Source: Exiguobacterium sp. s124 (lineage in GTDB: Bacteria > Bacillota > Bacilli > Exiguobacteriales > Exiguobacteriaceae). From it: a stretch of DNA of 53,510 nt. Position 1 is the first letter of the stretch. The number at the start of each line of letters is the position of its first letter. The stretch spans positions 1-53,510 of the forward strand of contig NZ_JACSKH010000005.1 of assembly GCF_018617485.1 (NCBI RefSeq), given 5' to 3'. A model generated the notes under the pieces. That model did no database searches, had not been told where the DNA came from, and saw nothing but the letters and a program-made list of their open reading frames with translations. Below, piece after piece: positions 8,484 through 17,555 of the stretch. Made by a program: the position numbers and the translations under genes.

Positions 8484-9938
8484 ATGAGTGAAGTGCGTGT
8501 ACGCTATGCGCCTAGTCCGACGGGGCATCTCCACATCGGAAATGCGCGGACTGCGTTGTTTAACTACTTATTTGCTCGTCATGCAGGCGGGAAATTGATT
8601 CTTCGAATTGAAGACACGGACCAAAAACGAAATGTGTTGAACGGTGTCGAGAGTCAAATGAAGTATTTGGAGTGGCTCGGAATCGATTGGGATGAAGGTC
8701 CGGGTCGTGACGGAGATTACGGTCCATATTACCAAATGGAACGTCTTTCACTTTATGAGAAATACGTCAACGAATTGATGAGCAAAGGTCTCGCTTACAA
8801 ATGCTACATGACGTCAGAGGAGCTCGAAGCAGAGCGTGAAGCACAAATTGCGCGCGGCGAGGCACCACGTTATTCTGGTGCACACCGCAATCTGACTGTC
8901 GAAGAACGTGAAGCGTTTGAAGCAGAAGGTCGCAAGCCGTCGATTCGCATCCGTGTGCCGGAAGTCGTAACGTATAAGTGGACAGATGTCGTTAAAGGCG
9001 ACGTCTCATTCGAGTCGAAAGACTTTGGTGATTGGGTCATCGTGAAACAAGATGGCATTCCAACATACAACTTCGCGGTTGTCGTCGATGACCACTTGAT
9101 GAAAATCAGCCACGTCTTGCGTGGAGACGATCACATTGCGAACACACCAAAGCAGATGATGGTATATGACGCACTTGGATGGGAATATCCTGAGTTCGGT
9201 CATATGACGCTTATTTATAACGATCAACATAAGAAACTATCAAAACGTGACGAATCGATCATTCAGTTTATCGAACAATATGCGGACCTCGGTTACTTGC
9301 CGGCAGCGCTCTTCAACTTCATTTCCCTTCTTGGCTGGTCGCCGGTTGGAGAAGAAGAAATCTTCTCAAAAGAAGAGTTTATTCAAATGTTTGATGCGAA
9401 CCGTTTGTCGAAGAGTCCAGCGGTATTTGACCAACAAAAACTTTCTTGGATCAACAGTGTATACATGAAGAAGGCCACGCTTGACGAAGTAGTGGCACTC
9501 AGTTTACCATTCTTACAAGAAGCAGGACGATTACCCGAGGCGGTATCTGTGGAAGAAGCAGATTGGGCAACAAACTTGATTGCATTGTATAAAGAACAAA
9601 TGACGCACGGGGCAGAGATTGTCGCGTTGACAGACTTGTTCTTCAAAGATGAAATCGAGTATGACGAGGAAGCGAATGCTGTTCTTTCAGGAGAAACGGT
9701 TCCCGCTGTCCTTGCAGAGTTCAAACAACAGCTCGAAGGAATCGAAGACTTCACACCAGAAGCGATTAAAGCGGCGACGAAAGCGACGCAAAAAGCAACT
9801 GGTCAAAAAGGAAAGAACTTGTTCATGCCAATCCGTGTCGCAACGACAGGACAAACACATGGACCAGAGCTCCCGAACGCAATTTCGTTAATCGGAAAAG
9901 AGCGTGTCTTAAAGCGTCTGACAACTTTATTAGCATAA
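8484..9938 (+). CDS. gltX: Glutamyl-tRNA synthetase
   Basis: Class I aminoacyl-tRNA synthetase that charges tRNA-Glu; in Bacillales, which usually lack GlnRS, it also charges tRNA-Gln before amidation. [11 protein letters not shown] carries the HIGH motif (about residues 10-20) and KLSKR (about 250-254) is the KMSKS loop. The C-terminal helical part binds the anticodon. Length 484 aa matches B. subtilis. ATG 8484 follows AAGAAAGGTGG. A cysteine T-box leader follows directly, as in the gltX-cysE-cysS order of B. subtilis. Confidence 0.97.
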   Translation: MSEVRVRYAPSPTGHLHIGNARTALFNYLFARHAGGKLILRIEDTDQKRNVLNGVESQMKYLEWLGIDWDEGPGRDGDYGPYYQMERLSLYEKYVNELMSKGLAYKCYMTSEELEAEREAQIARGEAPRYSGAHRNLTVEEREAFEAEGRKPSIRIRVPEVVTYKWTDVVKGDVSFESKDFGDWVIVKQDGIPTYNFAVVVDDHLMKISHVLRGDDHIANTPKQMMVYDALGWEYPEFGHMTLIYNDQHKKLSKRDESIIQFIEQYADLGYLPAALFNFISLLGWSPVGEEEIFSKEEFIQMFDANRLSKSPAVFDQQKLSWINSVYMKKATLDEVVALSLPFLQEAGRLPEAVSVEEADWATNLIALYKEQMTHGAEIVALTDLFFKDEIEYDEEANAVLSGETVPAVLAEFKQQLEGIEDFTPEAIKAATKATQKATGQKGKNLFMPIRVATTGQTHGPELPNAISLIGKERVLKRLTTLLA

Positions 9939-9940
9939 AG

Positions 9941-10168
9941 GCATCGATGAGGAAAGTAAGCGGTATGGCACTTTGCAGAGACTAGAACCTAGGCTGGGAG
10001 TTCTAGATGTGTCCCCCGAAGAAGTGCACCTCTGAGCCGTCTCGGCGATATGTAGTCGAGGCCGCGACTCGGCGTTAACGAGACTTGAGAGGGGAATATT
10101 TTTCCCAAACAGAGTGGAACCGCGCTTACGGCGTCTCTGTGCCTTGGCACAGGGGCGTCTTTGTTTTT
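9941..10168 (+). ncRNA. T-box leader, cysteine specific, upstream of cysE-cysS
   Basis: The conserved T-box motif AGAGTGGAACCGCG is at 10111-10124. The specifier is probably TGC (10025-10027), in the context GAAG-TGC-ACC, which fits tRNA-Cys and the downstream genes. The terminator is a 14-bp stem (10130-10143 with 10146-10159, three G-U pairs; the closing bases form a CUUG loop) followed by a T-rich run to 10168. Uncharged tRNA-Cys should favour read-through. No separate promoter is clear, so the leader may be entered from gltX. Confidence 0.93.
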
Positions 10169-10192
10169 GTATAAGAAAAGGAGATATCAATT

Positions 10193-10882
10193 ATGGGATT
10201 TTGGAGCAGTGTACGCGAAGATTTGCGGACTGTCCTGGAACTTGACCCTGCCGCTCGTTCAAAAGTAGAGGTGGCACTGACGTATCCAGGTCTACACGCC
10301 ATATGGACACATCGCATCGCACACGGATTATGGAGACGTAACGTGAAGCTGGTGGCCAAGTTATTAGCCCAGTTCAGTCGTTGGGTAACCGGGATTGAAA
10401 TTCATCCGGGAGCTGTCCTTGGTGATCGCGTGTTCATCGATCATGGCTTTGGCGTCGTCATCGGAGAGACGGCCATTATCGGAAATGACGTGACGATTTA
10501 CCAGGGCGTCACACTCGGTGGAACAGGGAAAGAGAAAGGGAAGCGACACCCGACGATTGGAAGTGACGTTCTCATTTCAGCCGGGGCGAAAGTGCTTGGA
10601 AACATCACGATTGGCGATTGCGTCAAAATCGGGGCAAGCTCGGTCGTGTTGAACGATGTGCCGTCTGATTCGACCGTGGTCGGGATTCCAGGTCGTGTTG
10701 TCATTCGAAACGGTAAGCGGGTGAAGCAACATGATTTAGATCACCGTTTACCTGATCCAGACCGTGAGTGCCAAGAACGTCTTGAAAATGCTGTGGCAGA
10801 ACTTCAACATAAATTAGAGACGCTTGAAAAGCGAATGGAGGAAAAGACACATGATTCAGCTGTACAACAGTCTCACGAATAA
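10193..10882 (+). CDS. cysE: Serine O-acetyltransferase
   Basis: Makes O-acetylserine from serine and acetyl-CoA, the first step of cysteine synthesis. After a short helical N-terminus it shows left-handed beta-helix hexapeptide repeats with the catalytic region [15 protein letters not shown] and the [15 protein letters not shown] loop. Length 229 aa, near the short Bacillus form (about 217), with a charged helical tail. It is 25 bases after the cysteine T-box terminator, so control by tRNA-Cys charging is expected. Its last 32 bases overlap the cysS start. Confidence 0.96.
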   Translation: MGFWSSVREDLRTVLELDPAARSKVEVALTYPGLHAIWTHRIAHGLWRRNVKLVAKLLAQFSRWVTGIEIHPGAVLGDRVFIDHGFGVVIGETAIIGNDVTIYQGVTLGGTGKEKGKRHPTIGSDVLISAGAKVLGNITIGDCVKIGASSVVLNDVPSDSTVVGIPGRVVIRNGKRVKQHDLDHRLPDPDRECQERLENAVAELQHKLETLEKRMEEKTHDSAVQQSHE

Positions 10883-12248
10883 AAAAGAACCGTTTGTCCC
10901 GATCGTTCCGGGTAAAGTATCGATGTATGTTTGCGGACCGACCGTCTATAACTACATCCATGTGGGAAATGCCCGACCAGCCATCGCTTTTGATACGGTA
11001 CGTCGTTATCTGACATATCGTGGGTACGAAGTGAAATACGTTTTGAACTTCACGGACGTAGACGACAAAATCATTCGCACCGCCAACGAGTTGGGGGAAG
11101 ACACGGAGACGTTGACAAACCGTTACATTGAAGCTTATTTAGCTGATACGGGAGCATTGAACGTACAACCGGCAGACGTACACCCACGTGTGACGGATAC
11201 AATGGAAGAAATCATCGAGTTCATTCGTCAGTTAGAGACAGAAGGGTTCGCTTATGAATCAGAAGGCGATGTATATTTCCGGACGAAGAAGTTTGAAACG
11301 TACGGGAAATTAAGTCAACAGTCCATCGAAGATTTACGTGCTGGCTCGCGCGTCGATGTCGGAGAAAAGAAAGAAGACCCGCTCGATTTCGTCTTATGGA
11401 AAGCCGCTAAACCAGACGAGCCTTCATGGGATAGTCCATGGGGTAAAGGACGACCAGGCTGGCATATCGAATGCTCGGCCATGGCGAAAAAGCATCTCGG
11501 AGCAACGATTGATATTCATGCGGGCGGTCATGACTTGAAATTCCCACACCACGAGAATGAGATTGCCCAGTCAGAAGCGTGCAACCATGCGAAGTTTGCC
11601 AACTACTGGCTGCATAACGGATTCATCAACATTGAAAACGAGAAGATGTCTAAATCGCTCGGCAACTTCCTACTCGTCCACGAGGCATTGAAAGAAGTCG
11701 ATCCGATGGTCCTTCGTTTCTTCATGTTGTCGGTCCATTATCGTCATCCAATCAACTACAGTCGTGAATTGATTGAACAGGCGGCAAACGGTTGGAGTCG
11801 AATCAAAGAAGCGTATCAAAACATCGAATATCGTTTATCGGTAACGGCTGGACTTGGTGAGCCGAGCGAGTCAATGGAGCGGAAACTTGAAGCGATCAAG
11901 ACGTCGTTCATCGAATCGATGGATGATGATATCAATACGGCAAATGCTATGACTGTCCTCTTTGACTTAGCAAGAGAAGCGAACATTTACGCCAAGGCGG
12001 ACCATGTGGCAAAAACGACACTCGAACAAGTTCTCTCGTTATTCGACGAATTGACAGGTGTGCTCGGATTGACGCTCGCTGAAGAGAAAGAATTGCTCGA
12101 TGCCGAGATTGATCAATTGATTCAAGAACGAAACGACGCACGCGCGGCACGTAACTTTGCCCGCGCTGACGAGATTCGTGATTTACTGAAAGAACAAAAC
12201 ATCCAACTCGAAGACACGGCCCAAGGGGTTCGGTGGAAACGGTTATGA
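10851..12248 (+). CDS. cysS: Cysteinyl-tRNA synthetase
   Basis: Class I synthetase that charges tRNA-Cys. It has zinc ligand C28 in the [13 protein letters not shown] region (HIGH variant HVGN, 37-40), GWHIECSAM, the [13 protein letters not shown] metal segment, and KMSKS. ATG 10851 is preferred over the upstream in-frame start at 10824 because it matches the family N-terminus ([13 protein letters not shown]) and has ATGGAGG at 10835-10841. Length 465 aa. It overlaps cysE by 32 bases and shares its T-box control. Confidence 0.96.
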   Translation: MIQLYNSLTNKKEPFVPIVPGKVSMYVCGPTVYNYIHVGNARPAIAFDTVRRYLTYRGYEVKYVLNFTDVDDKIIRTANELGEDTETLTNRYIEAYLADTGALNVQPADVHPRVTDTMEEIIEFIRQLETEGFAYESEGDVYFRTKKFETYGKLSQQSIEDLRAGSRVDVGEKKEDPLDFVLWKAAKPDEPSWDSPWGKGRPGWHIECSAMAKKHLGATIDIHAGGHDLKFPHHENEIAQSEACNHAKFANYWLHNGFINIENEKMSKSLGNFLLVHEALKEVDPMVLRFFMLSVHYRHPINYSRELIEQAANGWSRIKEAYQNIEYRLSVTAGLGEPSESMERKLEAIKTSFIESMDDDINTANAMTVLFDLAREANIYAKADHVAKTTLEQVLSLFDELTGVLGLTLAEEKELLDAEIDQLIQERNDARAARNFARADEIRDLLKEQNIQLEDTAQGVRWKRL

Positions 12249-12649
12249 TGCAACCGAAACAAATGAATGCTCTCGCGCTCGCCTATATGGGTGACGTGGT
12301 GTATGAATTGGCCGTACGAGAAAGGCTGCTCGAGAAAGGGTTGACGCGCCCGAACGATTTGCATCGAGGGGCAGTCCGTTACGTGAACGCGCGGGCGCAA
12401 GCAAGCGTCGTGACCTATTGGCTTGAGACGGACGTGTTGACAGAAGAAGAGCAAGCCGTCGTCAGACGTGGTAAGAATGCGAAGTCAGGCTCGATTCCGA
12501 AGCGGGTCGACGTCCATACGTATCGTTACTCTACGGCATTTGAGGCATTGATTGGCTATATCTACTTAACAGAAAGAAGGGATCGTCTTGAAGAACTCAT
12601 CAAACAAGCGTTCGAACGACTCGAAACCGAGTCGACCGAAACGACATGA
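12245..12649 (+). CDS. mrnC: Mini-ribonuclease III
   Basis: RNase III catalytic domain without a double-stranded-RNA-binding domain; in B. subtilis it matures 23S rRNA ends. The [12 protein letters not shown] segment carries the catalytic acidic residues, and the [13 protein letters not shown] segment is the RNase III signature. ATG 12245 overlaps the cysS stop (ATGA) and has GGTGGAA 7 bases upstream; a second ATG at 12248 is possible. Length 134 aa from 12245. It lies between cysS and rlmB, as in B. subtilis. Confidence 0.93.
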   Translation: MMQPKQMNALALAYMGDVVYELAVRERLLEKGLTRPNDLHRGAVRYVNARAQASVVTYWLETDVLTEEEQAVVRRGKNAKSGSIPKRVDVHTYRYSTAFEALIGYIYLTERRDRLEELIKQAFERLETESTETT

Positions 12650-13508
12650 CGAAAAACGGGGCGCGGAAAAACGAAAGTTTGACCGTCCTCGCGGGGAACG
12701 TCCAGAACGTTCACGCCATCAGAAGGCGGAACGACCGGACTATAAGGAAGTAGACGTGATGGAGGAAGGAATCGATTTTCTTTACGGTCGAAACCCTGTA
12801 CTCGAAGCACTTCGAAGCGGTCGCGACATGAACAAAGTGTTTGTTATGGAAGGGCAACAAAAAGGACCGCTCGCTCAAATCATCTCGATGGCGAATGAAG
12901 CATCCGTCCAAGTGTCATTCGTACCGAAAACAAAACTCGAGAAGATGGCTGGTAGTGAACATCACCAAGGTGTTGTAGCGGCCGTCGCGGCTTATGAGTA
13001 TAAAACAATCGAGGACATGTTCGCGCTCGCCGCTTCAAAAGAAGAGACACCGCTCTTTATTTTGTTAGATGAACTCGAAGACCCACACAACCTCGGTTCG
13101 ATTTTACGGACCGCGGATGCTGTCGGGGCACATGGAATCATTATTCCGAAACGCCGTTCCGTCGGTTTGACTCAGACGGTCGCCAAAGCGTCGACTGGCG
13201 CGATTGAACATATCCCGGTTGCGCGCGTGACGAATTTGACGCGGACACTCGAAGAGTTGAAAGAAAAAGGATTATGGGTCGTTGGGACCGATGCGAAAGA
13301 GAGTCAGGATTATCGTCGATTGGATGGGAATATGCCACTTGTCGTGGTCATCGGGAGTGAAGGCAAGGGAATGAGCCGACTCGTGCGTGAATCATGCGAC
13401 TTCCTCGTTCACTTACCAATGGTTGGTCATGTCACGTCACTGAATGCATCTGTTGCAGCGGCGCTCCTTCTGTATGAAGTGCATCGCTCACGTCACCCGT
13501 TAGCATGA
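12588..13508 (+). CDS. rlmB: 23S rRNA 2'-O-ribose methyltransferase of the TrmH/SpoU family (RlmB type)
   Basis: SPOUT methyltransferase that probably modifies 23S rRNA. An L30e-like N-domain ([12 protein letters not shown]) precedes the catalytic region with [25 protein letters not shown] and [16 protein letters not shown], which form the knotted SAM site. Two starts are plausible. TTG 12588 follows AGAAGGG and gives 306 aa with a 57-residue Lys/Arg/Glu/Pro-rich lead, overlapping mrnC by 62 bases. ATG 12759 follows AAGGAAG and gives 249 aa, the classical length. Confidence 0.9.
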   Translation: MKNSSNKRSNDSKPSRPKRHDEKRGAEKRKFDRPRGERPERSRHQKAERPDYKEVDVMEEGIDFLYGRNPVLEALRSGRDMNKVFVMEGQQKGPLAQIISMANEASVQVSFVPKTKLEKMAGSEHHQGVVAAVAAYEYKTIEDMFALAASKEETPLFILLDELEDPHNLGSILRTADAVGAHGIIIPKRRSVGLTQTVAKASTGAIEHIPVARVTNLTRTLEELKEKGLWVVGTDAKESQDYRRLDGNMPLVVVIGSEGKGMSRLVRESCDFLVHLPMVGHVTSLNASVAAALLLYEVHRSRHPLA

Positions 13509-14044
13509 GTATCCAAAAACGCGAGCTCCTTCTTGTCGACGGATATAACATCATCGGGGCGTGGCCGCATTTAAGAAGTTTGCGCGATATGGATTTTGAC
13601 CAAGCGCGCAATTTGTTAATTGAAGCGATGGCGGAATATCAGGCCGTATCTGGGAAAGAAGTCACCATCGTCTTCGATGCCCATATGCGATACGGGCGTG
13701 AATCGAAAGAAAAACGAAGTCGTGTCGATGTCGTCTACACAAAAGAAAATGAGACGGCAGACGAATGGATTGAGCGGCGGGCGCACGAACTGGTGGATAA
13801 CCGACTAGTCACATTATTCGTCGCGACGAACGACTTTACCGAGCAGTGGGTCATTTTTGGCCAAGGTGCCTTACGTGTCCCCGCGACCGAATTATTAAAA
13901 GATTGGAAGCATGCAAAAACACTGATTGAGCAACAACGCCTCTCGTTAGAGAAGGAACAATCGAATCGAAAAACGATCGATATTCCTCCGCATATTCAAG
14001 AACGATTTGAAGAAATGCGACGTCGTAAATCAAAAGGTGACTGA
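13505..14044 (+). CDS. rae1: Rae1/YacP, NYN-domain ribosome-dependent mRNA endonuclease
   Basis: NYN (PIN-like) nuclease; the B. subtilis homologue Rae1 cuts mRNA in the ribosomal A site. LLVDGYNIIGAWP (residues 9-21), the FDAH segment and VATNDFTEQ supply the acidic metal-binding residues. The C-terminal tail is basic and helical. Length 179 aa. It overlaps rlmB by 4 bases (ATGA) and is the last gene of the cysE-to-rae1 run, as shown by the terminator 7 bases downstream. Confidence 0.92.
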   Translation: MSIQKRELLLVDGYNIIGAWPHLRSLRDMDFDQARNLLIEAMAEYQAVSGKEVTIVFDAHMRYGRESKEKRSRVDVVYTKENETADEWIERRAHELVDNRLVTLFVATNDFTEQWVIFGQGALRVPATELLKDWKHAKTLIEQQRLSLEKEQSNRKTIDIPPHIQERFEEMRRRKSKGD

Positions 14045-14051
14045 AATCACG

Positions 14052-14083
14052 GACGAGTTCATGAAATGGACTCGTCTTTGTTT
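14052..14083 (+). terminator. intrinsic terminator after rae1
   Basis: GACGAGT (14052-14058) pairs with ACTCGTC (14070-14076) and is followed by TTTGTTT. Confidence 0.85.
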
Positions 14084-14174
14084 CGATTTTGACATTTTTT
14101 TGCAAAGGAATGTTGTATACTATTACATATATGAGTTACACAGTATTTAATTGACGGAATTTTTAGAAATTTGT

Positions 14175-14204
14175 TTGACGCATAGGAGTAGGGAGTCCTA
14201 TAAT
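14175..14204 (+). promoter_or_regulatory. sigH promoter (sigma-A type)
   Basis: TTGACG (14175-14180) and a perfect TATAAT (14199-14204) are separated by 18 bases, 50 bases before sigH. A further possible element lies upstream (TTGACA 14089, TATACT 14116), but its 21-base spacing is poor. Confidence 0.8.
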
Positions 14205-14253
14205 GGGACACAACCTTACATAGTTCAGGATCAATCGCCGGGGGGTAACGAGC

Positions 14254-14895
14254 ATGAACGGATGGCCGTACGAACAGTTTGAAAAAATGTCAGACGAAGA
14301 GTTGGTCTTATTGGCGCGCAACGAAGGGGATAGCGACGCGCTCGAGTTTTTGATTGAACGATACCGGTATTTTGTTCGAGCAAAAGCCCGCTCTTATTTC
14401 TTGATTGGTGCAGATCATGAGGACATCGTCCAAGAGGGCATGATCGGTCTCTATAAAGGGGTGCGGGACTATAAAGACGAGCGACTCGCCTCGTTCAAAA
14501 GTTTTGCCGAGATGTGCATCACACGTCAGATGATTACAGCAATCAAGACGGCGACACGTCAAAAACATATTCCGCTCAACTCATATGTGTCACTCGATAA
14601 ACCGATTTTTGATGAAGAATCTGATCGGACGTTGCTCGATGTCATTTTGCCACCACATCCGACGGACCCGCAGGAACTGATCGTGACTCAAGAAGAACAG
14701 ACATTTATGGAAGCGAAGATGGATGAGATTTTAAGTGATCTCGAGCGGAAGGTGTTGCGTCTTTATTTAGACGGACGTTCTTACCAAGAGATTTCAGACG
14801 ACCTCGACCGTCATGTCAAATCGATTGATAATGCGTTACAGCGCGTGAAGAAGAAGTTTGAACGCCATGTCGACGTCCGAATGCTCACGAGCTAA
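14254..14895 (+). CDS. sigH: RNA polymerase sigma-H factor (SigH/Spo0H family)
   Basis: Sigma-70 group factor; in B. subtilis it directs post-exponential, competence and early sporulation genes. Region 2 (ALEFLIERYRYFVRAKARSYFLIGADHEDIVQEGMIGL, about 30-67 in the protein) includes the -10 recognition helices, and region 4 (LSDLERKVLRLYLDGRSYQEISDDL) the -35 helix-turn-helix. Length 213 aa. ATG 14254 follows GGGGGGT. With no spore genes seen in this window, it more likely serves competence or stationary-phase genes here; that is inference. Confidence 0.95.
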   Translation: MNGWPYEQFEKMSDEELVLLARNEGDSDALEFLIERYRYFVRAKARSYFLIGADHEDIVQEGMIGLYKGVRDYKDERLASFKSFAEMCITRQMITAIKTATRQKHIPLNSYVSLDKPIFDEESDRTLLDVILPPHPTDPQELIVTQEEQTFMEAKMDEILSDLERKVLRLYLDGRSYQEISDDLDRHVKSIDNALQRVKKKFERHVDVRMLTS

Positions 14896-14902
14896 CCGAT
14901 GA

Positions 14903-14931
14903 TTGACCGCGTGCCTCCTATGTGATACTTT
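14903..14931 (+). promoter_or_regulatory. candidate promoter of rpmG-secE-nusG
   Basis: TTGACC (14903-14908), a 17-base spacer and TACTTT (14926-14931) with an upstream TGA extension. The predicted start (about 14938) is only some 16 bases before the terminator hairpin at 14954. Confidence 0.6.
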
Positions 14932-14953
14932 AAAAGCAGCGCCTTGTCCGTAG

Positions 14954-14982
14954 ACGCCATTTACAGGAGGCGTTTTTTTTTT
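14954..14982 (+). terminator. intrinsic terminator or attenuator between sigH and rpmG
   Basis: ACGCC (14954-14958) pairs with GGCGT (14969-14973) around a 10-base loop and is followed by ten T residues. It can end sigH transcripts and, given the promoter just upstream, may attenuate rpmG-secE-nusG. Confidence 0.75.
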
Positions 14983-15024
14983 CGCTCTTTTTTAAGAGGG
15001 ATTAGTCGAAAGGGGCGCTTATGA

Positions 15025-15171
15025 ATGGCAAAGAAAGTAAGTCTCGCTTGCTCAGAATGCGGGTCTCGGGAGTATTCGACGACAAAAAAAGATGGTGTGT
15101 CGACACGGCTTGAAATGAAAAAGTTTTGTCGCCGCTGTAACGCGCATACGATGCATCGAGAATCAAAGTAA
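15025..15171 (+). CDS. rpmG: 50S ribosomal protein L33, zinc-binding form
   Basis: Small 48-aa ribosomal protein of the large subunit. Four cysteines in two CxxC pairs (C9/C12 and C35/C38) mark the zinc-containing (C+) form. It starts [23 protein letters not shown] lies 10 bases before ATG 15025; an ATG at 15021 is out of frame. It stands directly before secE, as rpmGB does in B. subtilis. Confidence 0.92.
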   Translation: MAKKVSLACSECGSREYSTTKKDGVSTRLEMKKFCRRCNAHTMHRESK

Positions 15172-15205
15172 CGTAGATTGGCATTCAATGTAGGAGGAAG
15201 CTACC

Positions 15206-15376
15206 ATGAACTTTTTGCGCGACGTATGGAAAGAGTTGAAAAAAACGAGTTGGCCAACTCGTAAAGAACTCACGAAATATACCGTTACCGTCATCGCGAC
15301 CGTTGTCGTGATTGGCCTGTTCGTGTTCGGCGTAGATACTGGAGTCAGCTATCTCGTCAATTTATTGATTAACTAA
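15206..15376 (+). CDS. secE: Preprotein translocase subunit SecE
   Basis: 56-aa single-span subunit of the SecYEG channel. The amphipathic N-terminal helix carries the conserved WPTRKEL segment and is followed by one hydrophobic span (about residues 26-43). GTAGGAGG lies upstream of ATG 15206. It sits between rpmG and nusG, the classical order, with secY further along at 41580. Confidence 0.95.
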   Translation: MNFLRDVWKELKKTSWPTRKELTKYTVTVIATVVVIGLFVFGVDTGVSYLVNLLIN

Positions 15377-15392
15377 GGAAGAGGTGAAAGCC

Positions 15393-15944
15393 GTGGAGAA
15401 ACAGTGGTTTGTTGTCCAGACGTACTCAGGTTTTGAGAATAACGTCAAAGAAAACCTAGAACGTCGAATCGGTTCGATGAACATGGAAGATAAAATTTTC
15501 CGCGTCCTCGTCCCGACTGAAACGACGCAAGAAGAAGTCACATTAAAGAGTGGCGAAAAGAAAATTAAAGAGCGTGAAGTCAAAAGTTTCCCGGGCTACG
15601 TGTTCGTAGAGATGGTCATGACTGACGATTCATGGTATGTTGTCCGCAACACGCCTAACGTCACCGGCTTCCTCGGTTCAACGGGTGGCGGAGCAAAACC
15701 AATCCCGCTTCAACCGGACGAAGTGACAAACGTCTTGTCACAAATGGGTCTCATCGAGAAGAAAGATCGTTACAACTACGAGCTCGGTGACCTTGTCCGC
15801 GTGAAAGAAGGCGCGTTCGAGAACTTTGAAGGTACAATCGATGAGATTGAAGCTGACAAAGAGAAGCTCAAAGTCGTGGTCGACATGTTCGGTCGTGAAA
15901 CAAAAATTGAGCTTGATTTCGAACAAGTTCAGAAAATTAACTAA
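15393..15944 (+). CDS. nusG: Transcription elongation factor NusG
   Basis: Binds RNA polymerase and modulates pausing and transcription-translation coupling. It has the NGN domain (KQWFVVQTYSGFENNVKENL through the FPGYVFVEM segment) and the C-terminal KOW domain (VRVKEGAFENFEGTIDEI, about 130-147). GTG 15393 is chosen over GTG 15384 because AGGAAGAGGTG (15376-15386) is correctly spaced and the protein begins MEKQW as in B. subtilis. Length 183 aa. Confidence 0.96.
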   Translation: MEKQWFVVQTYSGFENNVKENLERRIGSMNMEDKIFRVLVPTETTQEEVTLKSGEKKIKEREVKSFPGYVFVEMVMTDDSWYVVRNTPNVTGFLGSTGGGAKPIPLQPDEVTNVLSQMGLIEKKDRYNYELGDLVRVKEGAFENFEGTIDEIEADKEKLKVVVDMFGRETKIELDFEQVQKIN

Positions 15945-15950
15945 ACCCAC

Positions 15951-15979
15951 TTGCTAATCCGTGAAACGGATGGTACAAT
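15951..15979 (+). promoter_or_regulatory. rplK-rplA promoter with a palindromic spacer
   Basis: TTGCTA (15951-15956), a 17-base spacer and TACAAT (15974-15979) with TGG extension. Inside the spacer, ATCCGT (15957-15962) and ACGGAT (15966-15971) form a perfect inverted repeat. The rest of the 112-base leader up to rplK shows no clear fold. Confidence 0.7.
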
Positions 15980-16091
15980 CGAAAATGTTTGATGTTGTGC
16001 TATATTTCGGTACAAACTCGACCTAATAGATTGAGTGGGAGGGCGCACAACGTCCAAGAAACCACATTTTAGACTTAAGGAGGTGTGTCTC

Positions 16092-16517
16092 GTGGCGAAA
16101 AAAGTTTCTAAACTCGTTAAACTTCAAATCCCAGCTGGTAAAGCTAACCCAGCACCACCAGTAGGTCCAGCACTTGGTCAAGCAGGTGTTAACATCATGG
16201 GATTCTGTAAAGAGTTCAACGCTCGTACACAAGACCAAGCCGGATTGATTATTCCTGTAGTCATCACGGTATACGAAGATCGTTCGTTTACATTCATTAC
16301 GAAAACTCCACCAGCTGCAGTTCTTTTGAAGAAAGCTGCTGGTATCGAGAGTGGTTCTGGTGAACCAAACCGTAAGAAAGTAGCAACGGTTAAGCGTGAC
16401 AAAGTTCGCGAAATCGCTGAACTTAAAATGCCTGACCTTAACGCATCATCTGTAGAAACAGCGATGCTTATGGTTGAAGGTACTGCACGTAGTATGGGTA
16501 TTGTAATTGAAGACTAA
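16092..16517 (+). CDS. rplK: 50S ribosomal protein L11
   Basis: Large-subunit stalk-base protein at the GTPase-associated centre, needed for the stringent response through RelA. The N-terminal [24 protein letters not shown] segment is the family signature, and the C-terminal RNA-binding domain is complete. GTG 16092 follows AAGGAGGTG (16078-16086); the longer open frame from 16035 is leader. Length 141 aa. Confidence 0.97.
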   Translation: MAKKVSKLVKLQIPAGKANPAPPVGPALGQAGVNIMGFCKEFNARTQDQAGLIIPVVITVYEDRSFTFITKTPPAAVLLKKAAGIESGSGEPNRKKVATVKRDKVREIAELKMPDLNASSVETAMLMVEGTARSMGIVIED

Positions 16518-16529
16518 TTGTTAGTCTCT

Positions 16530-16564
16530 GGGGTTGTCGGTGAATACTGCTCACCTTCAATCCC
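16530..16564 (+). promoter_or_regulatory. intercistronic hairpin between rplK and rplA
   Basis: GGGGTTG (16530-16536) pairs with CAATCCC (16558-16564), and, after a 2x2 internal loop (TC/TT), GGTGA (16539-16543) pairs with TCACC (16551-16555). No T run follows, so it is not a terminator. It may be a site for L1 autoregulation or RNA processing; that is inference. Confidence 0.55.
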
Positions 16565-16611
16565 TTCATTATGTGGGAGGAAATTCCGCTAACCACAAGG
16601 AGGAAAAGATC

Positions 16612-17298
16612 ATGGGTAAAAAACACCAAGAAGCAGCTAAGCTTGTTGACCGCACGAAGTCATACGACCTCGCTGAAGCTGTCGAGCTCGTTCAAAAAAC
16701 AGCTACTGCTAAATTCGATGAAACAATCGAAGTTGCTGTCCGTCTCGGCGTAGATCCGAAGAAAGCAGACCAACAAATCCGTGGTGCCGTTGTACTTCCA
16801 CACGGTACTGGTAAAACACAAAAAGTTCTCGTCTTCGCTAAAGGTGAGAAAGTGAAAGAAGCGGAAGCTGCTGGCGCAGACTACGTTGGCGACGCTGAGT
16901 ACATCAACAAAATCCAACAAGGATGGTTCGACTTCGATGTAATCGTTGCGACACCTGACATGATGGGTGAAGTTGGTAAACTTGGTCGTGTTCTCGGACC
17001 TAAAGGCCTCATGCCTAACCCGAAAACAGGAACAGTTACTTTCGACGTAGAAAAAGCAATCGCGGATATCAAAGCTGGTAAAGTTGAATACCGTGTTGAT
17101 AAAGCTGGTAACATCCACGTTCCAGTTGGTAAGAAGTCATTTGAAGCATCTAAACTCACTGAGAACATCGAGACAATTCTCGAAACACTCATGAAAGTGA
17201 AGCCTGCTACTGCAAAAGGAACTTACCTTAAAAACATCGCGCTTTCATCTACAATGGGTCCTGGGATCCGTGTAGCGACTGCGGATTTCCTTAAGTAA
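16612..17298 (+). CDS. rplA: 50S ribosomal protein L1
   Basis: Binds 23S rRNA at the mobile L1 stalk near the E site; in many bacteria it also represses its own operon. The [30 protein letters not shown] segment (second domain) is diagnostic. ATG 16612 follows AAGGAGGAAAAG; the frame open from 16534 runs through the intercistronic hairpin and is not expected to be translated. Length 228 aa. It is cotranscribed with rplK. Confidence 0.97.
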   Translation: MGKKHQEAAKLVDRTKSYDLAEAVELVQKTATAKFDETIEVAVRLGVDPKKADQQIRGAVVLPHGTGKTQKVLVFAKGEKVKEAEAAGADYVGDAEYINKIQQGWFDFDVIVATPDMMGEVGKLGRVLGPKGLMPNPKTGTVTFDVEKAIADIKAGKVEYRVDKAGNIHVPVGKKSFEASKLTENIETILETLMKVKPATAKGTYLKNIALSSTMGPGIRVATADFLK

Positions 17299-17316
17299 TC
17301 TTGTTGAAATAAATTG

Positions 17317-17345
17317 TTGACAACGTGTGACACCGCTGTTAAAGT
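17317..17345 (+). promoter_or_regulatory. rplJ-rplL promoter
   Basis: TTGACA (17317-17322), a 17-base spacer and TAAAGT (17340-17345), upstream of the L10-type leader. Confidence 0.65.
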
Positions 17346-17354
17346 AATACACGT

Positions 17355-17505
17355 TCAACCGAATATGTTGGATTACCGTAGACAGAAGGTGGACATCGGT
17401 CCGTAAACCCTTCCGAGGTGTCTTTGCTCGAACTTGAGCCTGTTGTCACAGGTTTACTTTCAAACAATTACGCCCTCGTATGTCTTCATACGAGGGATTT
17501 CTTTT
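17355..17505 (+). ncRNA. L10-type ribosomal-protein leader with attenuator
   Basis: GACAGAAGG (17381-17389) can pair with CCTTCCGAGGTGTC (17409-17422) through GACA/TGTC and AAGG/CCTT, the arrangement of the L10 leader to which L10(L12)4 binds. It ends in a strong hairpin, CCCTCGTATG (17473-17482) with CATACGAGGG (17487-17496), and a T-rich run to 17505. This supports control by premature termination ahead of rplJ. Confidence 0.85.
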
Positions 17506-17555
17506 GGAGAGCAGCCTCTCGTCCGGTATAAGAATTGACTAGGAGGTGCAAACAC

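Noticed and set aside
14089-14121. TTGACA plus TATACT before sigH as a second promoter
   Set aside because: Spacing of 21 bases is outside the normal 16-18; the TTGACG-18-TATAAT pair downstream is much better.
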